Of a stretch of 64,000 bases of DNA, positions 35,683 to 47,764 are shown in pieces. The notes below the pieces were generated by a model that made no database searches, was not told the origin of the DNA, and worked only from the letters and a program-made list of their open reading frames with translations. Source of the stretch: Sciurus carolinensis (lineage: Eukaryota; Chordata; Mammalia; Rodentia; Sciuridae); NCBI RefSeq assembly GCF_902686445.1, contig NC_062217.1, forward strand, positions 85,555,758-85,619,757, written 5' to 3'. How positions within the stretch are numbered: the first letter of the stretch is position 1; every line of letters starts with the position of its first letter. The position numbers were made by a program, and so were the translations under genes.

Positions 35683-35893
35683 CTGAAGACAAGATTTAAA
35701 GAAGTAAGGTTTGATGATTTTGAACCTGAGTTTTAGGTGAGAATTTGTAGTGAATTCCATTTCATATTTGGAAAGCCTTCTCTCCTACCCCCTTAATATG
35801 AATAACTGGTATGCAGAAGTATTTGTGGATTATTTATTTTTTGTAATTAATAAAAAGATAGAGAATTATATAAGAACCTACATTTTGTTTTAG
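35683..35893 (+). repeat. Direct duplication, copy 1
   Basis: This segment, from ctgaagacaag to cattttgttttag, recurs in the same orientation at 37419-37632 with a small number of substitutions and one- or two-base indels. Flanks do not match. I do not recognise it as a known repeat. Confidence 0.85.
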
Positions 35894-36689
35894 TTTCCTT
35901 TAATAAATCTTTGTGGTCTTTTCTTATTTCCTTAAAAACTTTGTTGCACCCTTTGCTGAATATCACTGGCAGGCTTAGAATGTGAGAGATCCCTTCACTT
36001 GGAATAAAATTTTCTATATTTCTAAAAGTAACAAAACCCATAAATATCAGTACCTTTGTTTCTGTCACCTCTGTTCTTCTGTACTTCAACTGTCTGGAGC
36101 TTGGAGGGTTTAGTTTTTCCTGAACTACTTGACTTCTCACCCTGAGGCTTCATGCTATCTGCTAGCCACTAAAATTGTACAGGGTATGCTTTGACACCTG
36201 CCATTTTATTGTGTTTGTGTGAACCCATTTGGGACACACCTGTAGTTCTGACACCAGTCAGGCAGGACAGTGAGAACCCACCTCATAAGTAAGTAAATAA
36301 ATTAACAAATGAAATCATGACACCTTTTATAAGCACATACAATATTAATTCAAATTTTTCCTCATTGAAGACATGTAGTAATTATGAACATATATTTTGT
36401 ATATTTGGATATTCAAAAAATAAACAGTTTAGTACCATTTTAATATCAGATTGCAAATTCCTAGGAAGTAGAGCTAGATTGGCATAATTCTCACAATTTT
36501 GCTGTACACAGTACTTAGTAAATACATTTCATTCCTGAACAATTTGATATACCAAAAGTTTATCTTTTAGGTAAATAAATAGCACATTGAAAAATGAGAA
36601 TAAAAATGAAGAAGAATAAATGGAATAGTTTTTCATCTTTATGAAGTAGAATCAGTTGCCTTATTCAGAGGATTTATGTACTAAAACCC

Positions 36690-36910
36690 CTCTTCCCCTA
36701 TATTGTGGAAAATTTCAGACAGATTCCAAATAGAGAGAATAGCCAGTTTCAACAGCTGTAAGTTCACAGCCAATCTTGTTTCTTGTATACTCTGTCAGCC
36801 CTAGAATATTTTGAAGCAAATTCCAGATGTCAGATAAATTTCATCCATAAGTACTTCAGTTTCTCTACAAGATAATCAGATCTTCATTTTTCAACATGGA
36901 AAAAGATCTA
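36690..36910. repeat. Old L1-type 3' UTR fragment (probable)
   Basis: The stretch ggaaaatttcagacagattc, then aatagccagtttcaacagct, then tgaagcaaattccagatgtc resembles a widespread old L1 3' segment. Confidence 0.45.
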
Positions 36911-37088
36911 GTATACAAGTAGTATACTGTATTGTGTGAAAACTGGTACCTCCCAAGAAAATTAACTCCTTTATATTACTAACTCTCAGTATTCATTGGC
37001 TGACTCCCCCCACCCTCCACCACACACACCTTTTATTTTAAATTCAGGTTTAACCTTACCTTTGATCTCTGAGTCTTTCCCTGTATCT

Positions 37089-37102
37089 CCACAAGGGGGC
37101 AG
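37089..37102 (+). promoter_or_regulatory. CTCF-like motif (candidate)
   Basis: ccacaagggggcag matches the CTCF core (CCASYAGRKGGCRS) at 13 of 14 positions. It is not in a recognised SINE. This is a motif match only. Confidence 0.4.
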
Positions 37103-37418
37103 TAAAGGAAGAGGGAAGTCAAGTTTGTATGAACCTGATTTGGGTTTCATTTTTGTTAATCCAGTTAATGGAGTTGCAGAACATTTCAGGGGTGACTTTT
37201 TAGAAGCAAGCAGTGATTTCATAATACACCTCAGTGTTCCTCCTCACTTTTCTTATAGAAAATGTTCACTTTCTTAAAAAGGGGTTAAGCTTTCCTCAAA
37301 AAATATTTTGGGTCATTGTCAGAGCCTTTACTTTTCTTTGTGAATAATAATTTCTCTCCAAAAATAATGATTTGGGCTTTAATGGAAATATTGCATTTTA
37401 ATTTATACCTAATTTTTA

Positions 37419-37632
37419 CTGAAGACAAGATTTAAAGAAGTAAGATTTGATGATTTTGAACCTAATTTTTTAGGTAAGAATTTGTAGTGAATTCCATTTC
37501 ATACTTGGAAAGCCTTCTCTCCTACCACCTTAATATGAATGACTGGTATGCAGAAGTATTTGTGAATTATTTATTTTTTTGTAATTAATAAAAAGATAGA
37601 GAATTATATAAGAACCTTCATTTTGTCTTAGA
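37419..37632 (+). repeat. Direct duplication, copy 2
   Basis: This is the second copy of 35683-35893, ending cattttgtcttag. The copies start about 1.74 kb apart, and sequence between them is not duplicated. Confidence 0.85.
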
Positions 37633-38468
37633 TAACTATTGTTAAATTTTCACATTGAGTGATGTAATAGTTGAAGTATTTGAGCTGGACATTTGATTAG
37701 CAATGCAAGGGGCATAATACTATCTTTATCCCCATACAGCTTTCCTATTTTTTTAAAAGCCTCATTTACTATGGCAGTGTCATTGAGTGAATTATATTTA
37801 TAAGCACCTACAAATAGATATGTTGATTTATTTACAGTTGAAACAGTATTGCATTTGAAGCATGTTTGATACCTGAATAACCTATAAATTGCTGTTTAGT
37901 CTGTGGGGATTTATAAATGAGTGTAGAGTTTTATGCCAACCGGTTAGTTCTTTGTTTGAACTTGGTGTTTGGTACTATGATATGGGGGAGCTTTTCCTCT
38001 TAAATATGATACAAGTTTATTCTTGCTGTTTTTTTTTTTTTTTTAAATTTCCCAGTGAATAAATTTCTTTTGGAAAAATAGCTGTTTTTCCATGTAGACT
38101 ATGTGTCGTTGTAACTGTTAAAAGCTGTTGGATGGGGCAAATGTGCAGAAATGGATTCTTTTTGTGTCTCTTGCCTTCTGTTTGCAAGTTGTGTTTTTCC
38201 TTTTGTTGCCACCATTGAGTTCTCTGATTATCAGAGTTTGTATATCCCTATAGCATGACACATAATTACTATGAAACTGGTATCTTACATTCCTATAGCA
38301 TTCTTTTTTTTCAGCACTTAATGCCTTTTATTCCTTAGCTTCATGCATGAATTATGTGGCATATGTGAAGAGGCTTGAACTGTTTCCATTACATTCTTTC
38401 TGGATGGCTCCTGTTATATTTAGGGTATACTTATACTTTAGACAAAGTAAGAATGTTATTGTTGTTGA

Positions 38469-38485
38469 CCTTGACACCAGATAAC
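38469..38485 (+). other. U12-type branch site and AC acceptor
   Basis: ccttgac (38469-38475) is the U12 snRNA pairing site, with branch A at 38474. The intron ends at c38485 in the context ccagataac, 12 nt downstream of the A. Confidence 0.88.
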
Positions 38486-38598
38486 TGGGCAGACATTATA
38501 TAGCTATGTTTGAATCCTCACAAAATGTGCTGTTGAAGCCAACAGAGTCCTGGCGGGAGACTCTTCTGGACAGCAGAGTTATGGAACTTTTCTTCACA
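38486..38598 (+). CDS. XPO4: XPO4 coding exon (sixth in window), starts after an AC acceptor
   Basis: The intron ends ccagataac and the exon begins TGGGCAGACAT. The first two bases finish Leu243, then it encodes GRHYIAMFESSQNVLLKP...VMELFFT, about residues 244-280. It ends in phase 0 at ACA|gtaagt. The nearest AG upstream (ccag, 38477-38480) would add five bases and shift the frame, which supports the AC acceptor. Confidence 0.95.
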
Positions 38599-38794
38599 GT
38601 AAGTCTTAGTCTTCAACTCTGGTAGCAAGGGCCATGGAAAGAGGAAATGCCTTTTTGTATTTTTAAGTAAAACAGAACAGGTTGCTTTTCTCTTTTCTAA
38701 CCTTTCATCAGTTTATCTGCCTAAATAAATTATGTAAAAACATTCTTGCTATATTTACAAAATATATTGTTAATTATTAAGGGTTTGGTATCCT

Positions 38795-39310
38795 AGCTTC
38801 GCAGACTTTTTATCCCAGGACCCCCTTATACTCTTACAAGTCAGGTATCCCAACGAGCTTTTGTTTGGCTTATGTTCAGCCATAGCTATTATTATTTACT
38901 CTATTAAAAATTCAAACAAACTTTGAAAAATAATTTATTAATTCATTTAAAAATCAGTAAGAACTGTTGCATAGTAAAGGCATAGTAATAACATTTTAAT
39001 GAACAAATAAACATTTGTTTTTGAAAACAATGTTTCATGAGAATAGTAGCATTGTTTTACTTTCTTTTTTGTTTCCTTTACATTTTTGTAAATATCTAAT
39101 GTTTGACTAAATAGAAGACAGTAGATTCTTTTGTCTCATTTGCATTCAATTGGTATTTGGTATCATGTGGCCTTGTACATTTAAGACAGTGAGACTGGAA
39201 AAGGCAGGTACTGTGTTTGTATTGTAAAAGCAGTTTTGTTCTCACAGACAACTGACAGGGACTTAGAAACCTTTAGGGATCTCTAGCCACACTTAGAGAT
39301 ATACTGTTCT
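38795..39310. repeat. Ancient DNA-transposon-like fossil (probable)
   Basis: It begins near gactttttatcccaggaccc and includes gagcttttgtttggcttatg and agaagacagtagattctttt. I recognise these as parts of a widespread old mammalian element, probably hAT type. The family name is uncertain. Confidence 0.45.
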
Positions 39311-40389
39311 ATAGTAGTGCATTTTTTACAAGACCTGGGATAGGTTACTATTATTTAATAGAAGTTTATTTCAAGTATAAATTTAAACACTCATTATTTT
39401 TGGTTAAATACGAGAAATGAACAGTGTATTTTTATGTTTGCCAACAGGTTTCTCCAGTAGAATTTAAAAAACAAAAAGTATATGTGTGTTGAGTGCTAAT
39501 TTGCAGTTATAGGATGAATACACTAGTTAGTTAGATTTGATAATTTGGACAAAAATCCAGATGAAGACCAGTTAAAAAAGAAGAAAACTAGTTTACTGAA
39601 TTCCAACCATTAATTATAGTTTCTTTCTTACTTTTGTATTTTGAAAATATTATGCACACGCTTTCCAACTGCCTTCTTTTTTTGAATGAACCATTTAAAA
39701 TATTGTAGTTCTGTGGTATGTATTTTAAAATACCCTGAGCATTAATCACCTAACATTTTCTGATTTAAATCAGAGAAATGGTGACTAAAACACTATCAAG
39801 ATCAAAGAGGTAATTGTAACTAAAATGTAAAACTCTACTGCCTGCCTCATCTGACAGGAATTGTTTTGATAGGGATCCAAGTTCACTTCTTTGTATTATT
39901 CACTCTACTGAAAGTAGATCCTACTCCAGCAGTTTTTGAAAAGGTGAAAAACTTGCTGGCGGTACTGGAAACAACTCCACCAAATCTGAACAGCTGTCTA
40001 GACAAACCAGACAGCTGCTCCTGTCAGCTGTGAACTACCACATGCAAATAACTTTTGAATTTGAAAATTAACCCTTTTCACTTTGTTATTTTAACTGTTT
40101 TATGTTTGCCTTTTCATTTAAGCAGTTTATAAACAATTTAATGTTGTAATTTGTCACAAAATCATAATGGCTCAGCTTTCTATTTAATCCAGTTTTTGTT
40201 ATCAGTTTCACTTACGTGAATTCATTGCCTAATTTAAAGCACTTTACCACTGTATATAACTACTTGGAAGATTTGAATAGATATACATAAATATACTGTC
40301 ACATGGGATCAAGACTTTGATTTGTTGATCATATCTAAAATTTGGAGTAATTTTGGTTGCCTTCTGCCCCCTCAGAAATTTATAAACTT

Positions 40390-40880
40390 CTTGACTTTTG
40401 TTTCCTCCGTAGGGTCTTGGGGAAAAAATCCAGTCTTACTAGATTTTCCTCCTCCTTTTTTTGACAGATTCTACCTGATCTCACTTATGGTCTCTTCTTT
40501 CTTTGCTCACTGCATAAATATTAGTGTTCCTTTCTTAGTTTTCAACTTTGCTGACTTTATACACTTCCTTGGGTATCGCTTCCACACGTAGGACTTCAGG
40601 CACCACTTCACCGATGACTCTTAAATCTATATTCAGCACAGGCTGCTTCAGATTCCCAGAGCCTCATAATCCCAAGTGCTTACTGGATATTTCAATTTGG
40701 ATGGACCACAGACATCTCACATTTAACATCTTCCAGTAGAATTTGTCATCTTACTAACTTGCTTTCTTGTCTTGATGAATAACCTCACCATTAACCTCAC
40801 TGACTGCTCTCAGTGTCCTGCTAGACCTCCTCTCTCTTATCCTTCACCTCTTTCCCATAGTCAGGTGATGAATTCAGTTT
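40390..40880. repeat. L2-like fragment (probable)
   Basis: A pyrimidine-rich run with gatgactcttaaatctatat, gacatctcacatttaacatc and ctgctagacctcctctctct resembles the old L2-type 3' region. Assignment is by eye. Confidence 0.4.
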
Positions 40881-41499
40881 TTAATTGAAATACATGTGTG
40901 TGTATGAGGAAACTCTTTTGTAGTGCTGATATTGGAAGGAGGGCAAGAATCTTTAAGAATTGTTTATCATGAGTTTCATGATAAGCTCATATTTTGATTC
41001 ATATTTTGGGAAAAATAAATTAACCTTACAAAATATAGGCAACTCCAAAGACAGTAAACTTTACATTATCAAGGACAATTAATTTTACATTATCAACATT
41101 AGCTATTTCATTGGGGGTATTCTTTTGATTCCTCACTTACAGACCACCAGTGAGTGACCATCTGGCTTCCTGGGTAGAGGAGCTTGTGGCTGGGTTTCTC
41201 TTGCCTCAGATGATTGCATTGTAGCTGTTGATAGAATATATCCCTGGACATCACACTTAAATGTTAATTAGATTTCAAGGCATGACCTGAATTTATTTAT
41301 AGTTTATTGATAAAGAGCATATCAGAATGTTATACTCAGTTTCACAAACTAGACAGTGTGCATATTTGAATTTACATATTTTATCTTGAATTTACTATAT
41401 AAAACATAAAATACAATAGACTATAAGAGAAGAATATTTATATTCTAGACCTGGGATTGGTGAACTTTTTTTGTTATTGGGCCAGATAATAAATATTTT

Positions 41500-41507
<8 letters not shown>

Positions 41508-41532
<25 letters not shown>

Positions 41533-41609
41533 CGGGTGCTGGGGATCGAACCCAGGGCCTTGTGCTTACAAGGCAAGCACTCTACCGACTGAGCTATCTC
41601 CCCAGCCCC
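41508..41609 (-). mobile_element. ID-type SINE
   Basis: A long T-run, then ggtgctggggatcgaaccca and gctatctccccagcccc. The exact target duplication atattttagactttt lies on both sides. Low divergence suggests a young copy. Confidence 0.94.
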
Positions 41610-43039
41610 ATATTTTAGACTTTTGCACATCATATGGTTGCACTCAACTCTGCCATTGTAACACAGACATGGCCCAAGGTATACATAAACAAGTGTGGTC
41701 AGTGTTCCATTTAAACTTTATTGATGGTTATTAAAATATGAATTTTATATAATTTTCACAGATTATGAATATATTATTTTGGTTTTTTTCTTAATCACAT
41801 ATACATGAAAAAACTGCTGTACAAAAACCGTGTGCTCTGGTTTTCCAAGTCCTGTTCTAGACCAAAGAGTGTAACACATTTTAAGCATGTCAGTAGATTA
41901 ACTTCGTAATTTTTGGAGATGTCATAGTGTTTTAAATTTCTTCACTAGAACCTTAGGAAGTTCAGCAATTTAAGGCTTCATGGAAACAGTGAGTGAATAA
42001 GGAATTATTGTGTTCACTGCGACCCAGCATTCTACCAGTGAATATTTAAAAGCAACATTCTGACCTCAAGTAATTTATAAATTATTTTTAGAGTCAAAGT
42101 GAATATAACCTGAAGCAAATAGAAAATAAATGTTCAATACTGTGTAGTATTTACAAAGTTGAGAGTTTATGTAGGAAAGAGAAGGACTGCAGTAGCTAAC
42201 TGCTTATAAATATGGTCACAGTAAACAGGTGGATTTAGATGAATAGTTGCCGTATAACTTCTTCACTGAATATTCTTTATTTTTCATATCACAGAATGAA
42301 ACCTATAATATCTGAGAATATTAATAATACTGTAAAATTAGAATGCATATTTTGGGAGCATTTCCTTTCTTATGGAACATCAGTATTGCACAGTAGAAAT
42401 CAAATCAAGATGTGCTTTTAAATTGATTAATGTATAATTTAAATGAAATTTTTATTTAAAAAATTTTAGTATTAAAGCAGTGATGTAGGATAAAGGGAGA
42501 TTCAGACAAATTGTAGGCAGTTTCAGAATTAATGCAAGCATAGACTTAGGTTGTTTGAATGAATGAATGAATATAAGGGATTGAGTGGTATATTGGTTTT
42601 CTAAATTTGCAACTGTTTACTTCCACTAAGGCAGCATCTATATACTCTTGATTGAACTTGTCTGCTAACTTTAGCAAGAAGCTGTAGTGAGGCATAGTTA
42701 GCATAATACAGATGACTGTCGTTGTTGCTGTTTTTAGAAGAAGCAGTATGTCTGACTGGCTGGCATCTGTTTCTCTCTTTGTCATAACATGCTGGAGACG
42801 ATTCAATTTTCAAAATGTAGGTAGCCCTCAGTTAAAAATTAATTGATATATTTAAAATCATGGGCTTTTATAAAGTCAAGTGGACCGAGGGACAATTTTC
42901 AAATTAGTTTAATTCAGGAATTAATTTTCTAGAAATAATCAGCTACAGTGAATTTTTCTCTTACCTCATTCGGCATGGTAGACACGTGACCCTTACAAAG
43001 AAGAATTTATTTTTATGGATTAGTAATTCTTTCTAACAG

Positions 43040-43197
43040 GTACATCGAAAAATCAGAGAAGATTCAGATATGGCACAAGATTCTTTGCAGTGTCTTGCCC
43101 AGTTAGCTTCTCTTCATGGACCCATCTTCCCAGATGAAGGATCACAAGTTGATTATCTAGCACACTTCATTGAGGGATTGCTGAATACTATCAATGG
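43040..43197 (+). CDS. XPO4: XPO4 coding exon (seventh in window)
   Basis: The acceptor is tttctaacag|GTACAT and the donor is AATGG|gtaggt. It encodes VHRKIREDSDMAQDSLQC...HFIEGLLNTIN, about residues 281-332, and two bases of Gly333. It belongs to the central part of the HEAT solenoid. Confidence 0.96.
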
Positions 43198-43448
43198 GTA
43201 GGTATATTTACCCTTTATAACTGAGAATGGAACTTTCCGGGTTTTCCTTGTGTTTAACAGTGAAGGAAAAAAGAAACTAGTGGGTTTTTTTCTCCGTTTT
43301 GTATTTTGACATAAAGTCATATGGCTAGTTTGGAATTAATACACAGATATACCTTTAAAAATGAATAAGTGATAATATTTGCATGTTTGGAAATGAGTTG
43401 TAATTTTTCTTCTACTACACTTAATAATCCTCATTACTTGATTTATAG
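43198..43448 (+). other. XPO4: XPO4 intron 7 of window (GT-AG)
   Basis: This 251-bp intron has donor gtaggt and acceptor atttatag. No repeats or RNA features were seen. Confidence 0.92.
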
Positions 43449-43623
43449 AATTGAAATAGAAGATTCTGAAGCTGTGGGAATCTCCAGCATTATCAGCAAC
43501 CTGATAACTGTATTCCCTCGAAATGTTTTAACTGCCATTCCCAATGAACTTTTCTCCTCCTTTGTTAACTGCCTCACACACCTCACTTGTTCTTTTGGGC
43601 GAAGTGCTGCACTGGAAGAAGTG
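43449..43623 (+). CDS. XPO4: XPO4 coding exon (eighth in window)
   Basis: The acceptor is cttgatttatag|AATTG. The first base completes Gly333, then it encodes IEIEDSEAVGISSIISNL...CSFGRSAALEEV, about residues 334-391, ending in phase 0 at GTG|gtgagt. The intron before it is only 251 bp, so exons seven and eight form a compact pair between two long introns. Confidence 0.96.
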
Positions 43624-44924
43624 GTGAGTGACTGTTGTAAAATACATTATGTCCTTTTTTCATGAGGAAATTTATGCTGCCTTTGTAACATTTTCTCATG
43701 ACATGTAATTATTCTAAGAGTGTTGGTAGCAGTTCTTAAAAGTACAGTTTTGTTCAAATGTGTAAATTAGTTGGCAACATGTGTTTGGAAACATGACTTT
43801 TAAAATTTGGGGATTCAAAACAGGTTAGTGAAATTTACTGGTTTTAGGATTTTAATTTTGAGATAATTGGAATACAATGCTTCTATTAAAAGTTTTGTGA
43901 AAAACCCATTTCACAAGTTAGCAGGGTACTGCTTTGTATATGGTGTGATTATGTGTAATTTTATATGTATATTTATTCTGATATTTTTTATTTTGGACTT
44001 ATTCGGAAATTATGTAAACATGATTCAGTTCAAATCGTAGCTATCTTTATTTCAATCAGACACTGCTCTTTAAATTTTTTTGGTAGAAACGTTTAATAGT
44101 ATATTTTGGTAGGATCTAATTTACATAAATATTAAGACTAATAATACTCATGACATTTTTTTTAAGATTTTCAGATGTACATTTTCCAAATTTATATTTA
44201 AATTCAGAACACATGTTCTAAAACCCCTTGAAAACACAGCTGCTTTTGTAAAGTTACTGTGAATAACTACATTAATCATGGAAATTGATTTTTTTTTCCT
44301 ACAAAATAATTATTGTTGAAATTATTCATTTTTATGAATCAAAATGTGAGTCTTTTAAAAAATTATAAGAGTTAAAACAGTATTTGTAGATATCTGTTAG
44401 AGTTTTATGTTAAATTACAAGTAGTTTTGGTGGGACTCTGGCTGTGGGTCGGCTTTTTATATCCCTTCAGAGGTGTTCAGAAAATGAAGAACTTGGAAAT
44501 GATTGTGTTTATATAATTGGGCACTTTAGTGATTCGATGAGAGGAAAGTAACTGGGTCAGACAGGAAAAATGTAAGTAGTAGAGGAATAGAAGTTTAAAA
44601 CCATTGTATGTGGGGTTTATATTTCTCAGGAAAGTAATTTTATTTTCTAAACATGAAAGTCCGTGGAAAATTTTAAGTATTTAATCTTTTGTCAAATTCC
44701 TCTCAAGTGATCCCAGATTCTGAACTGGTCAGGTCTCATTTAACATGGCTTCATTGTACTTTTCCCTCTTGTTTTTTTTTCTCCCTAAACCAGATAGATT
44801 AAAGAGTTAGCATGTTGATCACATATTTAGAAACATAGCTACCTTTTAGTTTCTGTTTGTGGATTAAGAGTGGTCCTAACATTTAAACAAATGGCTGAAG
44901 ATATATGACATTAGTGGTTTGCAA

Positions 44925-45066
44925 ATTAAAAAAAAAAATTTTTTGTAGTTGTAGATGGACAGCATGCCTTTATTTTATTTGTTTATTTTTATGTAGTGCT
45001 GAGTATTGAACCCAGTACTTCACATGTGAGGCAAGTGCTCTGCCACTGAGCTACAGCCCCAGCCCC
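44925..45066 (-). mobile_element. ID-type SINE (long tail)
   Basis: The tail ttgtagttgtagatggacag, body gtgctgagtattgaacccag and head ctacagccccagcccc, with exact duplication tggtttgcaa at 44915-44924 and 45067-45076. Confidence 0.93.
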
Positions 45067-45749
45067 TGGTTTGCAAGTTTTACATTGAAATTTTTTTTTT
45101 ATTTTAAGCAGGAGGCTGACGACTTGACAATTTTTCTGTCAAGTTTTAACATAGAAGTATTGGAGTATAGGACGTCTAGATAACCTTTCAGAGAAGCAGG
45201 TACATCTTCTGCTTGTTTCACAAGAAGGCGTGCTCTGATATGCCTCATAGGTTTCGTTTAAGTAAGGTGTTATATTTTTTAAAGTTTTAATTTTTTAAAC
45301 TGATCTGTTTTATTTAGTAGTTCTTTTAAAAGTCATTGGTCATATATTCTAAAGAACAGAGGGAAACAGTGTTTAAAACTTTGCATTAGTTGTGGAAGCC
45401 ACATTGGAGATGAAGTTGAAGACTGAGAAGGTAGTAGCCCTTGCACAATGACTTGAATGAAGATTAAACAAATCTTCCTAAATGTCATTTCAGCCTCACT
45501 ATTTTATTGTATTGTGCATACTGGGGAATATACAGCTAATAAAAGTTCATGAACAAATCCAGTCAAACCAGATTAAACTTTCTGGACAGACTATTGTCTT
45601 TTGTTTCCTTGGTCACCCAGTGGTTGCATTATTAGTTCATAACACATAGTAGTTGTCCTGAGATGGAAAAGTGTATGAGGGAATGATTTTTAAAGGAAAT
45701 TCTGATACATTAATTAATATTAAACAAATAAAAGGCTTGGGAGCCAGCA

Positions 45750-45960
45750 TAGTATAGAACGATCATGAAATTTGGTGGGAGACAATGTAGATATGAGCTG
45801 AGTAATCATACAGTGCAGGATTGTGGGCAAGCTGCTTCTTCCCCTTTTCTGAATTTGTTTTCTCATTGGTAAAGTCAGAACAATAATCCCTTATGAAATT
45901 TTATGACATGAATTAACTGTATGAAAGTTCCTATGTAGTGTACACAGTAAAATGTAGAAT
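45750..45960 (+). repeat. MIR SINE fragment
   Basis: The 3' half, with gcaagctgcttcttcccctt then gaatttgttttctcattggt, follows MIR in sense orientation. Confidence 0.55.
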
Positions 45961-47195
45961 AATATTTTTTAAAATGAACCTTTATAATGGTTGATGGCCT
46001 GTATTTTATGTACTGTCACTGTGTGAGACCTATTAAGTCTTATTTTGTACAAACCAATAATTTTTTATGTTAATTTTAAAAAGTGTTTTCTGTTTTTCTT
46101 TAATATTGAAGGAGTTTCTTTTCTGTAAGAAAACATGTTTTGCAGATATTTTGTGTTATTATACTTTTTTTTCAGAACTGTTATTTATTTAGGAATACTT
46201 GATAAATTCTGTTTTTCTAAGCAAATCACGTCTTTGATGGTAACTATTTTGCTATACCAATACCAAGAGGAGGAAAAAAAAAAAAAGCATCTTCATGGGA
46301 AGAAAAATTCTTGATACTGGTGTGTTTTTGAAATATGTGTTGCTCAGTGACTTTCTCCTTTGCATAAAGAGATTGTATTTATGACTGTCATTTGACTTGC
46401 AGTAAACTGAGAATCGAAAAAAGTAGTTCCAGTCTTCAGCCACATTGTTCTGTTGAAGTTTTTTGTTATTTCTGGAGATTTCATGATGTCTCTTAAAAAT
46501 GTTTTTCATTACACCCCCAAAATCAAATTATTATCTATTTCAGGACTCAGGAAATAAAAATGATTGTAGAAATGAAACAATATTGTCTTGAAGATTAAAA
46601 TTCTAATAATTATTGTTCATTTTAGTATATCAACTATATCAAAATATATATTATACTAGTGCATGCATTTGAATTTGTTTAGTGAAATTTGAGGAAGATG
46701 TGACTTGTACTCTATATCATAGTTTCTTTTTTGATTTCTTTTGTCTGTAGAGTATTTTTAGTCCAATGCACAAACAAGATCATCAGAGAGACCATGCAAC
46801 AGGTTGGGTAGAGTAGCTATCTGACAGCAGTGTGTTCTGTGTATGTATTTTGATGTGTGTGTAAAAGGAGGTGTGGTGGTAGACATACCTTACAAAGGAA
46901 GAACTTTACATTTGGTTTAACTTAAGCTCAGGACCAACATGATAAGGTAGAAAAGAAATAGGTACTTGATAAACTTGATAGAAGTTCCTTATATAGTACA
47001 ATGCAGTAGAATAATTTATTCAGCGAATGAGGGCATTTAAAGGTCAGAATTCTCCATTCAAAATCTACTTGGTCAGTTCATTGGGTAGTCACTTTGTGGA
47101 GTCACAATATGGTGAAAATGAATATAGTAAAGCTAAATTACAGATTGAGAAGATTGAGAGAAATCTTGGCATCTCCATGATAAGAAAAATTATTT

Positions 47196-47290
47196 AATTA
47201 AATTAATTAATTTATTTATTTTTGTGGTGCTGGGAATTGAATTCAGGGCCTTGCACATGGTAGGCATGCCTCTACCATTGAGCTGTAACT
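47196..47290 (-). mobile_element. ID-type SINE
   Basis: The minus-strand body tggtgctgggaattgaattc and ctaccattgagctgtaact follows an AT-rich tail. The head is slightly eroded. Confidence 0.78.
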
Positions 47291-47620
47291 GTGTTATATA
47301 ACTTGCACATTCTCTCATGAAAGAAAGGCTCTTTTGAGAATCCTTACCAACCCCCTTGCCCAGTGGTTCTAATAGTTAGGGGGAAATCATTTGATGATAC
47401 TAGAGAAATCAGGATGACTATCCAGCCCCTGCTCACCTGCATGCATTTCTCCAAGCATAAAAGATCACAGAAAAAAGGAATTGAGATGCAAGAGTATTTT
47501 TTAAACTTCATACATTGAAAGTATACTTCTTTATATTAATAACCATAGCTTTAGCTCTGTAATGATACCATTATACCTTAAATATACTTACTACCAGAAA
47601 TGTTAATAAGAATTATGTCA

Positions 47621-47764
47621 GGGGCTGGGGTTTTAGCTCAGTGGTAGAGCGCTTACCTCACATGCATGAGGCACTGGATTCGATCCTCAGCACCACATAA
47701 ATAAATAAAATAAAGGTATTGTGTGTGGGAAGCCATCCTTAAAAAAAAAAAAAAAAAAAAAAAA
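47621..47764 (+). mobile_element. ID-type SINE (long tail)
   Basis: Plus-strand ggggctggggttttagctca, then cgatcctcagcaccacataa, aaaggtattgtgtgtgggaa and a long A-run. The target duplication aagaattatgtca / aagaattctgtca flanks it. Confidence 0.94.

Larger units (their letters stand above)
20071..38485 (+). other. XPO4: XPO4 intron 5 of window, AT-AC U12-type (minor spliceosome)
   Basis: This 18,415-bp intron starts atatcctttt, which matches the U12 AT-AC donor consensus (ATATCCTTT). It ends in AC, with ccttgac at 38469-38475 matching the U12 branch-site core (CCTTRAC). The branch A at 38474 is 12 nt before the exon, within the short spacing U12 introns need, and there is no long polypyrimidine tract. 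The exon frame requires exactly these ends. The intron carries nested L1 copies, many ID/B1-ID SINEs, a probable solo LTR, a MER5-type fossil, a short telomeric repeat and a CTCF-like motif. Confidence 0.93.
38599..43039 (+). other. XPO4: XPO4 intron 6 of window (GT-AG)
   Basis: This is 4441 bp. It holds an old DNA-transposon-like fossil (about 38795-39310), an L2-like stretch (about 40390-40880) and one clean ID SINE in minus orientation (41508-41609). The rest is unremarkable AT-rich sequence. Confidence 0.9.

Noticed and set aside
36986..37277. Overlapping open frames on both strands near the CTCF-like motif
   Set aside because: Overlapping opposite frames without homology or splice context look like composition effects.
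43369..43665. A 98-residue open frame as a separate gene
   Set aside because: It is XPO4 exon eight plus intronic flanks on both sides; only 43449-43623 is coding. The frames at 9218-9475, 19941-20216, 56899-57087 and 58239-58430 are likewise exons extended into introns.
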